Assembly (NCBI GenBank): GCA_017628595.1 | Contig: JAGBYV010000145.1 | Location: 1 to 5,684, forward strand | Origin: Alistipes sp. | Lineage (GTDB): Bacteria; Bacteroidota; Bacteroidia; Bacteroidales; Rikenellaceae | Direction of reading: 5' to 3' | Length of the DNA stretch: 5,684 nucleotides | In this document: positions 1 through 5,684 of the stretch, one piece after another | Position numbering within the stretch: the first letter of the stretch is position 1 | Layout: each line of letters begins with the position of its first letter | The notes under the pieces: model-generated | What the model saw: only the letters and a program-made list of their open reading frames with translations | Told to the model about the DNA's origin: nothing | The model's database searches: none | Position numbers and translations under genes: made by a program

Positions 1-388
1 AATAATTATCAACTACCTCAGTCATTACAGCTTCAACCCAATAGCTTGGGTATATTCCAACGCTAACATTACTTATATAATGTCTAAAAGTATTGTGTCC
101 AAAGGTATATTTTTCTGAAGTACCACCAGAATATATAGCAATACCATCCTCATTTCTATATTTATCGTATGGATCGTACTCTTTGCCCTTGCCATTGGAC
201 TCGGTGTAATATAATACGCTCGCCGTTGCCCAAGCCTCAGCCGATTGCATTACGGCAGTCACGGGCAGGTCGGTCTTCTCCAATGCATTGATCTCATTGT
301 CCCAGTGCTCATTGTAAACAAAATCATTACCATCAAGACAAGAGGTTAAAGCCACCACCGCGATTACCAAAGTTAATATTTTTTTCAT
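1..388 (-). CDS. Secreted lipoprotein of unknown function, 3' end cut off by window edge
   Basis: The minus strand is open from an ATG at 388-386 to the left edge: 129 full codons with no stop, so the gene is partial at its C-terminus. The product begins MKKILTLVIAVVALTSC, a classic lipoprotein signal: two lysines, a hydrophobic core at about residues 4-14, and a lipobox LTSC with the acylated cysteine at residue 17. Acidic residues follow it (CLDGND), loosely like a Bacteroidota surface-export signal, but this is weak. The mature part is rich in Tyr, Asp, Glu and Asn and has no transmembrane segment. I do not recognise the family. An outer-membrane or surface lipoprotein is inferred from the signal only. 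The ATG follows an A-rich stretch (ACTAAA) typical of Bacteroidota starts. GC content differs sharply within the gene: about 49% at 181-360 but about 32% at 1-180. It is divergent from the M23/dxr cluster and probably unrelated to it. Confidence 0.8.
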   Translation of the reverse strand, partial: MKKILTLVIAVVALTSCLDGNDFVYNEHWDNEINALEKTDLPVTAVMQSAEAWATASVLYYTESNGKGKEYDPYDKYRNEDGIAIYSGGTSEKYTFGHNTFRHYISNVSVGIYPSYWVEAVMTEVVDNY

Positions 389-526
389 TTTAGTGTTAGT
401 TTAAAGAATAAGTAATAAGTTGTAGAATTTCTTATTGAATATCTGTTTTCGATATCACAAGAGAGGATTCGCCGCTGATTAAACATTATAACTTTTGCGC
501 GGCCGTAGAGGAGTAACAATATGAAA

Positions 527-575
527 ATTGTCGGCTATTGATTACAGATTGTAGCCGATTTGCTCTTATTGTAGC
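527..575. repeat. Short inverted repeat and spaced ATTGT direct repeats
   Basis: TCGGCTA at 531-537 is the exact reverse complement of TAGCCGA at 552-558, giving a 7-bp stem around a 14-base loop. The same stretch has ATTGTAGC at 548-555 and again at 568-575, starting exactly 20 bases apart, and a related ATTGTCGGC starting at 527, 21 bases earlier. Spacing near two helical turns would suit a regulator binding one face of the DNA, but repeats this short also arise by chance in AT-rich DNA. Function unknown. Confidence 0.3.
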
Positions 576-874
576 TCGCGAAAATTATCGCAGTCCGCTA
601 CGGGGGGGTAACTTTCTCATAATGCGACAATTAGACTGTTGATTTCCTTTTGCAAGTTAGGTATTAAATTTATAAAATACAAGTAATTTTATTGTTTTTA
701 CACAACTCTAATCATTAAACGGGCGAATTGCGAAATCTTGCACGCAGAAACAAAAAAAATGATAAAAAAAGTGATGCACATCGAAAAAGATAAAATATTT
801 CGTGTTTGCGAGGCGTTTTATCGTTGAAAACGACAACAATATTCCGTGTAGCATAAAAAAAGCCGTGCAAGGGC

Positions 875-893
875 AGAGGTTTCACCTTTTTTT
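875..893 (+). other. Small hairpin followed by T run (terminator-like, weak)
   Basis: AGAGGT at 875-880 can pair with ACCTTT at 884-889 around a TTC loop (five Watson-Crick pairs and one G-T wobble), and four further T residues follow to 893. The shape is that of a minimal intrinsic terminator on the plus strand, just before the -7 element of the downstream gene. The stem is short and no upstream plus-strand gene is known, so it may simply be the T-rich DNA common ahead of Bacteroidota -7 elements. Confidence 0.25.
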
Positions 894-896
894 GAG

Positions 897-904
897 TATC
901 TTTG
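897..904 (+). promoter_or_regulatory. Bacteroidota-type -7 promoter element (TATCTTTG)
   Basis: TATCTTTG matches the Bacteroidota primary sigma factor -7 consensus TAnnTTTG exactly and is followed by C, as is common. Transcription would begin at about 909-912, leaving a leader of roughly 20 bases before the GTG at 931. No good -33 TTG element is visible at the expected distance (around 872-878 reads GGCAGAG), so the match rests on the -7 box. It is the only good candidate upstream of the four-gene cluster and probably drives all of it. Confidence 0.6.
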
Positions 905-930
905 CTCTGTTATAGCAAGCAATAAAAGAC

Positions 931-1788
931 GTGAAAAAGTTTAATTGGAAAAATCTGTCGCGCAAGATGCGATTCTCGATGAGCGATCCGATCCTTCACA
1001 AGGAGGAGTGGAGCGTGCATATCACCCCCGCAGGTCTGCTGGCCAGCGTCGGGGCCTTTTGTGTTTTTCTGTTTTTGCTTGTTCTGGTGCTTGTCTCATA
1101 TACGCCCATCCTTGACATCTTCCCCGGATTCCGCACCGCGGCCGAGAAGACACACGACGATCTGGTGCAGAATATCATGCGCATCGACTCGCTGGAGCGC
1201 CGCATGAACGACATGCTCACCTACAACGAAAATATCGCCATGATCATGGAGGGCCGTACCCCTGTTGTGCGCACACCGCTGAGCGATGGCGACACCACTA
1301 CGCTTGACAAAACTCTTGTGCCACCCTCGCAGTTTGATTCGTTGCTGCGTGCGCAGATGGAGGGCGATGGCGAATATTCTCTGGCGCGTACGCTGCAGCA
1401 GCGTGCTCAGGGCGGTAATACGCTGATTTTCGTTGCTCCTGCCGAGGGTATCATCACGCGTCACTTCTCTCGCGAGGATAACTACCTCGGCGTGGGTATT
1501 CAGTCTTCACCCAACGCTCCCGTGACGGCTATCGACGACGGTACGGTAGTGGCTGTGGCCGAGGGTGAGCGCGGATCGGTGGTCACGGTGCAGCACTTCA
1601 ACGGCTTCGTGTCGGTGTATCGCAATCTGGCGCAAGTGCTTGTCGTGAAGGGTCAGAGTATTAAGAGCCGTCAGGTTGTGGGCTATAACGCCATGCCGTC
1701 GGTAGGTGATAGAACCAATCCGTTGGTAGAGGTGGAGCTCTGGCATGAGGGCCGAGCAGTAGATCCCGAAGTGTATATCGTATTCTAA
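931..1788 (+). CDS. Membrane-anchored M23/LytM-fold protein, probably catalytically inactive
   Basis: This 285-residue protein has a basic N-terminal cytoplasmic tail, one transmembrane segment at about residues 34-56, a likely coiled-coil stretch at about 70-105, a low-complexity linker, and a C-terminal LytM (peptidase M23) fold at about 168-285. The topology is N-in with a periplasmic C-terminus. The fold shows in the VTAIDDGTVVAVAEG segment, the VTVQHFNGFVSVYRNL segment, the VKGQSIKSRQVVG turn and the closing GRAVDP. The zinc and catalytic residues are missing: the HxxxD site reads YLGVG (185-189), the histidine of YxHL is Asn in YRNL (230-233), and HLHFE reads LVEVE (265-269). It is therefore probably a binding or regulatory protein rather than a peptidoglycan hydrolase, perhaps acting as EnvC/NlpD-type or SpoIVFA-type LytM proteins do. 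The GTG start is chosen because an in-frame TAG lies at 913-915 and the promoter leaves a short leader; ATG at 967 is the alternative. It is the first gene of the cluster, 18 bases before dxr. Confidence 0.85.
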   Translation: MKKFNWKNLSRKMRFSMSDPILHKEEWSVHITPAGLLASVGAFCVFLFLLVLVLVSYTPILDIFPGFRTAAEKTHDDLVQNIMRIDSLERRMNDMLTYNENIAMIMEGRTPVVRTPLSDGDTTTLDKTLVPPSQFDSLLRAQMEGDGEYSLARTLQQRAQGGNTLIFVAPAEGIITRHFSREDNYLGVGIQSSPNAPVTAIDDGTVVAVAEGERGSVVTVQHFNGFVSVYRNLAQVLVVKGQSIKSRQVVGYNAMPSVGDRTNPLVEVELWHEGRAVDPEVYIVF

Positions 1789-1806
1789 AGAAAGAGAAAT
1801 ATCCCC

Positions 1807-2964
1807 ATGAAACAACGTTTGTCGATCCTCGGTTCAACCGGTTCTATCGGAGTGCAGACTCTCGATATCGTAGCCGAAAACCCCTCATTGTTTGAGGTTA
1901 ATTCGCTTGTAGCACATCGCAATTGGGAGTTGCTGGCACGCCAGGCCATTGAATTCGATGTCGACAGCGTAGTCATCGCCGATGAGTCGAAGTATGAACT
2001 CCTGAAGGAGGCGCTGGCCGCATATCCGATCAAGGTCTATACGGGCAGTGACGCCATATGCGGTGTTGTGCAGAGTGGCGAGGTGGATGTTGTGGTCAAT
2101 GCCCTGGTGGGCTATGCCGGCCTGCATCCGACAATTGCCGCTATCGAGGCGGGCAAGAAGATTGCCCTGGCCAATAAGGAGACGCTGGTAGTGGGAGGAG
2201 CGTTGGTGATGCGTATGGCAGCCGAGCGCGGTGTGCCCATCCTGCCTATTGACTCGGAGCATTCGGCTATCTTCCAGTGTCTGGTGGGTGAACGTTCTCC
2301 GTTGCGTCGTCTGATTGTAACGTGCAGTGGCGGTGCGTTGCGCGATCTGCCTATGGAGCAGTTGAAGGATGTGACGCCCGAGCAGGCATTGAAGCATCCG
2401 CAGTGGTCGATGGGTGCCAAGATCACCATCGACTCGGCTACACTCGTAAATAAAGGTTTTGAGGTTATTGAGGCACACTGGCTCTTTGGCGTGGATGCCG
2501 ACCAAATCTCGGTGCTTATTCATCCGCAGTCGATCGTGCACTCTATGGTGGAGTTCGAGGATGGCGCTATCAAGGCGCAGCTCGGTACGCCCGATATGCA
2601 TATGCCTATCAGCTATGCGCTGCTTTTCCCTCATCGTGCTACGCGCCCTGAGGAGCGATTTGACTTTCTGGCACACCCGACACTCACCTTTGCTGAGCCC
2701 GACCGTGTGAAGTATCCCGCGCTGGATATTGCCTATGACTGTATGCGTCGTGGAGGCACGGCTGCGTGTGTGATGAATGGCTCAAATGAGGTTGCTGTGG
2801 CGGCATTTTTGCAGCATCAGTGCCGCTTTACCGATATTACGGCATCGATAGAGTACGCTCTGGAGCATGCTACATTTGTTGCTAATCCTACGCTTGCTGA
2901 CTATGAGGCTTCGAACGAGGAGTCGCGTGCGCTGGCGGCAGAGTATCTTAAACTGAAAAAGTAA
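1807..2964 (+). CDS. dxr: 1-deoxy-D-xylulose 5-phosphate reductoisomerase
   Basis: Dxr (IspC) is a cytoplasmic enzyme that rearranges and reduces 1-deoxy-D-xylulose 5-phosphate to 2-C-methyl-D-erythritol 4-phosphate with NADPH and a divalent metal. This is the first committed step of the MEP isoprenoid pathway and the target of fosmidomycin. At 385 residues the length is normal. Visible motifs are the NADPH-binding GSTGSIG (9-15), NALVGYAGLHP (98-108), ALANKET (120-126), and the metal site PIDSEHSA with Asp149 and Glu151. Further along are the SGG substrate loop (174-176), the flexible active-site lid HPQWSMG (197-203), NKGFEVIEAHWLF (215-227) with Asn215, Lys216 and the third metal ligand Glu219, and HPQSIVHSMVEF (239-250). 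No key residue is missing. The ATG follows A/G-rich sequence without a Shine-Dalgarno, and the N-terminus starts right before the Rossmann strand as in homologues. rseP follows after 12 bases; dxr and rseP are neighbours in many bacteria. Confidence 0.97.
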   Translation: MKQRLSILGSTGSIGVQTLDIVAENPSLFEVNSLVAHRNWELLARQAIEFDVDSVVIADESKYELLKEALAAYPIKVYTGSDAICGVVQSGEVDVVVNALVGYAGLHPTIAAIEAGKKIALANKETLVVGGALVMRMAAERGVPILPIDSEHSAIFQCLVGERSPLRRLIVTCSGGALRDLPMEQLKDVTPEQALKHPQWSMGAKITIDSATLVNKGFEVIEAHWLFGVDADQISVLIHPQSIVHSMVEFEDGAIKAQLGTPDMHMPISYALLFPHRATRPEERFDFLAHPTLTFAEPDRVKYPALDIAYDCMRRGGTAACVMNGSNEVAVAAFLQHQCRFTDITASIEYALEHATFVANPTLADYEASNEESRALAAEYLKLKK

Positions 2965-2976
2965 AATCATTGTATA

Positions 2977-4302
2977 ATGGATGTTTTAATCAAAGTAGTT
3001 CAATTTTTCATGAGTTTGTCGCTACTTGTAGCGATTCACGAGTTTGGTCACTTTATTGTGGCTCGTATCTTCAAGATCAGAGTAGAAAAGTTTTACATAT
3101 TTTTCGATCCTTGGTTCTCGCTTTTTAAGTGGAAGCGTGGCGAGACGGAGTATGGCTTAGGCTGGGTGCCTCTGGGCGGTTATGTCAAGATTGCCGGCAT
3201 GATCGACGAGAGCATGGACCTGGAGCAGATGCAGGCTCCCGTACAGCCCTGGGAGTTTCGTGCAAAGCCCGCATGGCAGCGCCTCTGTGTGATGGTTGCC
3301 GGTGTGGTGATGAATATCCTGCTGGCGATGATCATATATACGGGTATCCGCTATGTGTATGGCGAGTCGTATATGGCCAACGAGGATGTTAAGTGGGGCT
3401 ACGAGTTCAATGAGGCAGCCGAGCGTATGGGCTTCCGCGATGGCGATAAGTTCATCTCGGTGGATGGTCAGCCACTGGACGATGTGAATGAGATGCGCAG
3501 CCGACTGCTTCTTACCGAGGGCGACCGTACGGTTACCGTTGAGCGCAATGGTGAGCAGTTGTCGTTCGTCATCCCGTTTGATCAGTTGGTAGAGATGCGC
3601 CGCAATCGCGATTATGAGGATCTCTATATGATCCGTATGCCATTTATCATCGACTCTGTTGCGTCGGCATCGGCCATGAGTGCTGGTCTGCGTGCGGGTG
3701 ACGAGGTGGTAGCTTGTAATGGCATAGAGGGTGTTACGGCTGGAATGCTGACAATGGACATCCTGCCTGCACATAAGGGCGACACGCTGGCGATGAGCGT
3801 ATTGCGCGCCGGTGAGCGTGTGGCACTCAGTGTGCCCGTAAATGAGGAGGGTAAGATTGGCGTTATGTTCCGTAACAATATCTTCCAGCCCCGTACTCGC
3901 ACCTTTAACTTCTGGCAGGCTATCCCCGCAGGCGTAACCCTTGCTGTTGATACTATTGCTGATTACTGGGAGCAGCTTAAACTCATATTCCAGCCCAAGA
4001 CCAAGATGTATGAGGAGCTGGGTGGCTTTATCTCAATTGGTAATATCTTCCCCTCGGAGTGGGATTGGATGCAGTTCTGGACTATGACGGCATTCCTCTC
4101 TGTCATTCTGGGTGTGATGAACATCCTGCCCATTCCAGGTCTGGATGGTGGTCATGCACTCTTTACGCTGTGGGAGATTATCACAGGCCGTAAGCCGAGT
4201 GATAAGTTCCTCGAGATTATGCAGTATATAGGTTTGGCGATACTGTTCGTGTTGTTGGTATATGCCAACGGTAACGATATTGTTCGTCTCTTCACACGAT
4301 AA
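2977..4302 (+). CDS. rseP: RseP-type site-2 intramembrane zinc metalloprotease (M50)
   Basis: This 441-residue inner-membrane protease belongs to the site-2 family, which cuts transmembrane segments of anti-sigma factors, leftover signal peptides or other single-pass proteins within the bilayer. The zinc-binding HEFGH lies at residues 21-25 in the first membrane segment, and the third zinc ligand is Asp390 in NILPIPGLDGGH (382-393). Other membrane segments are at about 103-127 and 416-430, with a further one around 367-389. Between them is the GYVKIAG membrane-associated sheet (68-74) and two tandem PDZ domains at about 135-205 and 222-290, which filter substrates in E. coli RseP. Length and layout are normal for the family and all catalytic residues are present. 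The natural substrate here is unknown; no anti-sigma factor is encoded in the window. The stop codon TAA directly abuts the ATG of radA (TAAATG), suggesting translational coupling. The start ATG places HEFGH at the usual distance from the N-terminus. Confidence 0.96.
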   Translation: MDVLIKVVQFFMSLSLLVAIHEFGHFIVARIFKIRVEKFYIFFDPWFSLFKWKRGETEYGLGWVPLGGYVKIAGMIDESMDLEQMQAPVQPWEFRAKPAWQRLCVMVAGVVMNILLAMIIYTGIRYVYGESYMANEDVKWGYEFNEAAERMGFRDGDKFISVDGQPLDDVNEMRSRLLLTEGDRTVTVERNGEQLSFVIPFDQLVEMRRNRDYEDLYMIRMPFIIDSVASASAMSAGLRAGDEVVACNGIEGVTAGMLTMDILPAHKGDTLAMSVLRAGERVALSVPVNEEGKIGVMFRNNIFQPRTRTFNFWQAIPAGVTLAVDTIADYWEQLKLIFQPKTKMYEELGGFISIGNIFPSEWDWMQFWTMTAFLSVILGVMNILPIPGLDGGHALFTLWEIITGRKPSDKFLEIMQYIGLAILFVLLVYANGNDIVRLFTR

Positions 4303-5673
4303 ATGGCAAAGACTAAGAAGGCATATTTCTGCCGCGAGTGCGGTTTTGAGGCTCCCAAGTGGCTGGGCCGCTGCCCCTCGTGTGGCCAGTGGAATACCTT
4401 CACTGAGGAGATCATAGCAAAGAGTTCCTCTGCGACGGCAACCGTAGCTGCGGCTGTGCCTCACACTCCGCCACAGCGTGTGAGTGAGATTGAGCGCTCG
4501 ACACATCGTCGTCTGGATATGCACAATGCCGAGGTGAACCGTGTATTGGGCGGAGGTTTGGTGCCGGGTTCGCTGGTGTTGTTGGGCGGTGAGCCGGGTA
4601 TCGGTAAATCTACCCTGAGCCTTCAGCTGGCTCTTACGTCGCATGGCTTGCGAACGCTATACGTTTCGGGTGAGGAGTCGGCCGAGCAGATCGGCATGCG
4701 TGCCGAGCGTCTGGGTATCGGCAACGAGGAGTGCTACATATACTCCGAGACACTGCTGGAAAACATACTGATGCAGATTCAGGAACAGAAGCCCGACATT
4801 GTGGTGATTGACTCTATACAGACCATCTTCACCGAGACCATCGATTCGTCGGCTGGTAGTGTTTCGCAGATACGCGAGTGCGCAGCATCGCTCCTAAAGT
4901 ACGCCAAGACAACTGGCACTTCGATCTTCATCATTGGTCACATCACCAAGGATGGCACCATCGCCGGCCCCAAGATTCTGGAGCATATTGTTGATGTGGT
5001 ACTTCAGTTTGAGGGTGATGGCAATAATACCTACCGCATTTTGCGCGGTATCAAGAACCGCTTTGGAGCGACCTTCGAGATTGGCGTATTTGAGATGCTG
5101 GACAATGGTCTGCGAGCGGTTGAGAACCCTTCCGAGATTCTTCTTTCACACTACGAGGAGCCACTCAGTGGTATTGCCGTAGGTGCATCGGTTGATGGCA
5201 TACGACCCTATCTTATTGAGGTGCAGGCTTTGGTGACAGGCGCAGCTTATGGCACGCCGCAGCGCAATGCTACAGGCTACGATCCGCGCCGTATGGGTAT
5301 GTTGTTGGCAGTGCTGGAGAAGAGAGTGGGAATGAAGATGTTCCAGAAGGATGTGTTCCTCAACTTTGCCGGAGGCTTCCGCGTCGCTGATCCGGGCCTT
5401 GATCTGGCCATCGTGGCGGCGGTCATATCGTCATATTACGATCGTCCCATTGCCGATGGCGTGTGCTGTGCCGGTGAGATAGGCCTATCGGGTGAGGTGC
5501 GTCCTGCGCCGCGTACCGAGCAGAGAGTAAGCGAAGCGGCACGACTGGGTTTTCGCCGTATAATAGTGTCGGGATTCCTGCGCAAGGGAATCAAGATGCC
5601 CAAAGGAATTGAAGTAGTCTACATAAATAATATAGGCGAATTGCCACGGGCACTGTTTTGTGAGGAGTTGTAA
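4303..5673 (+). CDS. radA: DNA repair and recombination ATPase RadA (Sms)
   Basis: Bacterial RadA is a RecA-related, DnaB-like ring ATPase that promotes branch migration and processing of recombination intermediates in DNA repair, acting in the cytoplasm on DNA. The 456-residue length is standard. The N-terminal C4 zinc finger uses Cys10, Cys13, Cys24 and Cys27. The ATPase core follows with Walker A GEPGIGKST (96-104), Walker B IVVIDSIQT (166-174) and the RadA-specific KNRFG (251-255). The C-terminal Lon-protease-like domain covers about 285-456, with GGFRVADPGLDLAI (357-370) and GEIGLSGEVR (391-400); in this family it is structural rather than proteolytic. Nothing is truncated. The start is the ATG immediately after the rseP stop, six residues before the zinc finger region, and there is no room for its own promoter, so expression probably depends on the upstream cluster. 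Its TAA at 5671-5673 is followed by only 11 bases, in which an ATG at 5680-5682 could begin the next gene. Confidence 0.97.
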   Translation: MAKTKKAYFCRECGFEAPKWLGRCPSCGQWNTFTEEIIAKSSSATATVAAAVPHTPPQRVSEIERSTHRRLDMHNAEVNRVLGGGLVPGSLVLLGGEPGIGKSTLSLQLALTSHGLRTLYVSGEESAEQIGMRAERLGIGNEECYIYSETLLENILMQIQEQKPDIVVIDSIQTIFTETIDSSAGSVSQIRECAASLLKYAKTTGTSIFIIGHITKDGTIAGPKILEHIVDVVLQFEGDGNNTYRILRGIKNRFGATFEIGVFEMLDNGLRAVENPSEILLSHYEEPLSGIAVGASVDGIRPYLIEVQALVTGAAYGTPQRNATGYDPRRMGMLLAVLEKRVGMKMFQKDVFLNFAGGFRVADPGLDLAIVAAVISSYYDRPIADGVCCAGEIGLSGEVRPAPRTEQRVSEAARLGFRRIIVSGFLRKGIKMPKGIEVVYINNIGELPRALFCEEL

Positions 5674-5684
5674 CGTGGTATGGA

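Larger units (their letters stand above)
389..930. other. Divergent intergenic region
   Basis: These 542 bases separate the minus-strand lipoprotein from the plus-strand cluster. The sequence is AT-rich with many A and T tracts, in contrast to the genes at right. I see no convincing protein gene; the best open frames are very short (for example 22 codons at 759-827). There is no tRNA or other RNA gene that I can recognise. What it does hold is a good -7 promoter element at 897-904, a short hairpin with a T run at 875-893, a short inverted repeat at 531-558 with nearby ATTGT repeats, a small hairpin at 814-833, and a run of seven G at 602-608. No clear promoter is visible for the minus-strand lipoprotein; the sequence around 399-410 resembles a -7 element only poorly. 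A small RNA in this stretch cannot be excluded from sequence alone. Confidence 0.65.

Noticed and set aside
602..608. Run of seven G as a possible phase-variation tract
   Set aside because: It is isolated in the intergenic region, hundreds of bases from the plus-strand promoter and over 200 bases from the lipoprotein start, so slippage would not obviously switch either gene.
1000..1017. Strong Shine-Dalgarno-like AAGGAGG followed by an in-frame GTG at 1015 inside the M23-like gene
   Set aside because: Bacteroidota seldom rely on this signal. The bases encode a plausible Lys-Glu-Glu-Trp stretch, and starting there would remove the cytoplasmic tail just before the membrane segment. The GTG at 931 is better supported by the promoter and the upstream in-frame stop.
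1885..2676. Long open frame (263 codons) on the minus strand inside dxr
   Set aside because: It lies wholly antisense to an intact dxr. Its product is rich in His, Arg and Gln with no recognisable motif, as expected from the reverse frame of a GC-rich gene. No promoter or start signal supports it.
3157..3774. Minus-strand open frame inside rseP
   Set aside because: It is antisense to an intact, motif-complete protease gene, has His-rich composition and shows no domain signal; it is a coding-strand shadow.
5674..5684. ATG at 5680 as the start of a fifth gene
   Set aside because: Only five bases of it are in the window. The spacing after radA would suit another operon member, but nothing can be said about a product.
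1..5684. Search for CRISPR arrays, insertion sequences, attachment sites, tRNA or defence genes
   Set aside because: I saw no regularly spaced long repeats, no transposase or integrase motifs, no terminal inverted repeats and no RNA gene features. The window is a housekeeping cluster plus a lipoprotein fragment.

Overview
The window looks like chromosomal DNA from a member of the Bacteroidota, most likely order Bacteroidales. A Rikenellaceae/Alistipes-like origin is possible, but I cannot fix the genus by eye. Three things point there: the one recognisable promoter element fits the Bacteroidota -7 consensus TAnnTTTG; the start codons are preceded by A-rich or featureless sequence rather than GGAGG; and the four proteins on the + strand read as typical Bacteroidota versions of their families. 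The core genes are moderately GC-rich (52-65% in lines I counted), while the left edge is much more AT-rich.

Layout: (1) 1-388, minus strand: the N-terminal part of a secreted lipoprotein of unknown function, running off the left edge. (2) 389-930: a 542-base divergent intergenic region, AT-rich, with a probable promoter at its right end and only weak repeats or hairpins otherwise. (3) 931-5673, plus strand: a compact four-gene cluster. It holds a membrane-anchored M23/LytM-fold protein whose catalytic residues appear lost, then dxr (second step of the MEP isoprenoid pathway), rseP (site-2 intramembrane protease) and radA (recombination/repair ATPase). Gaps are 18, 12 and 0 bases and no terminator is visible between genes, so they are probably one operon read from the promoter near 897. 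The last 11 bases may hold the start of the next gene.

Functionally the cluster is mostly housekeeping. Dxr feeds isoprenoid precursors (undecaprenyl carrier, quinones), RseP cuts membrane proteins within the bilayer, and RadA processes recombination intermediates. The most thought-provoking point is the pairing of a catalytically degenerate LytM-fold, single-pass membrane protein with a site-2 protease. This recalls SpoIVFA/SpoIVFB of Bacillus, where a LytM-domain membrane protein controls a site-2 protease. That is a hypothesis. I see no CRISPR array, mobile element, tRNA or rRNA, and no clear undescribed defence or mobile system.
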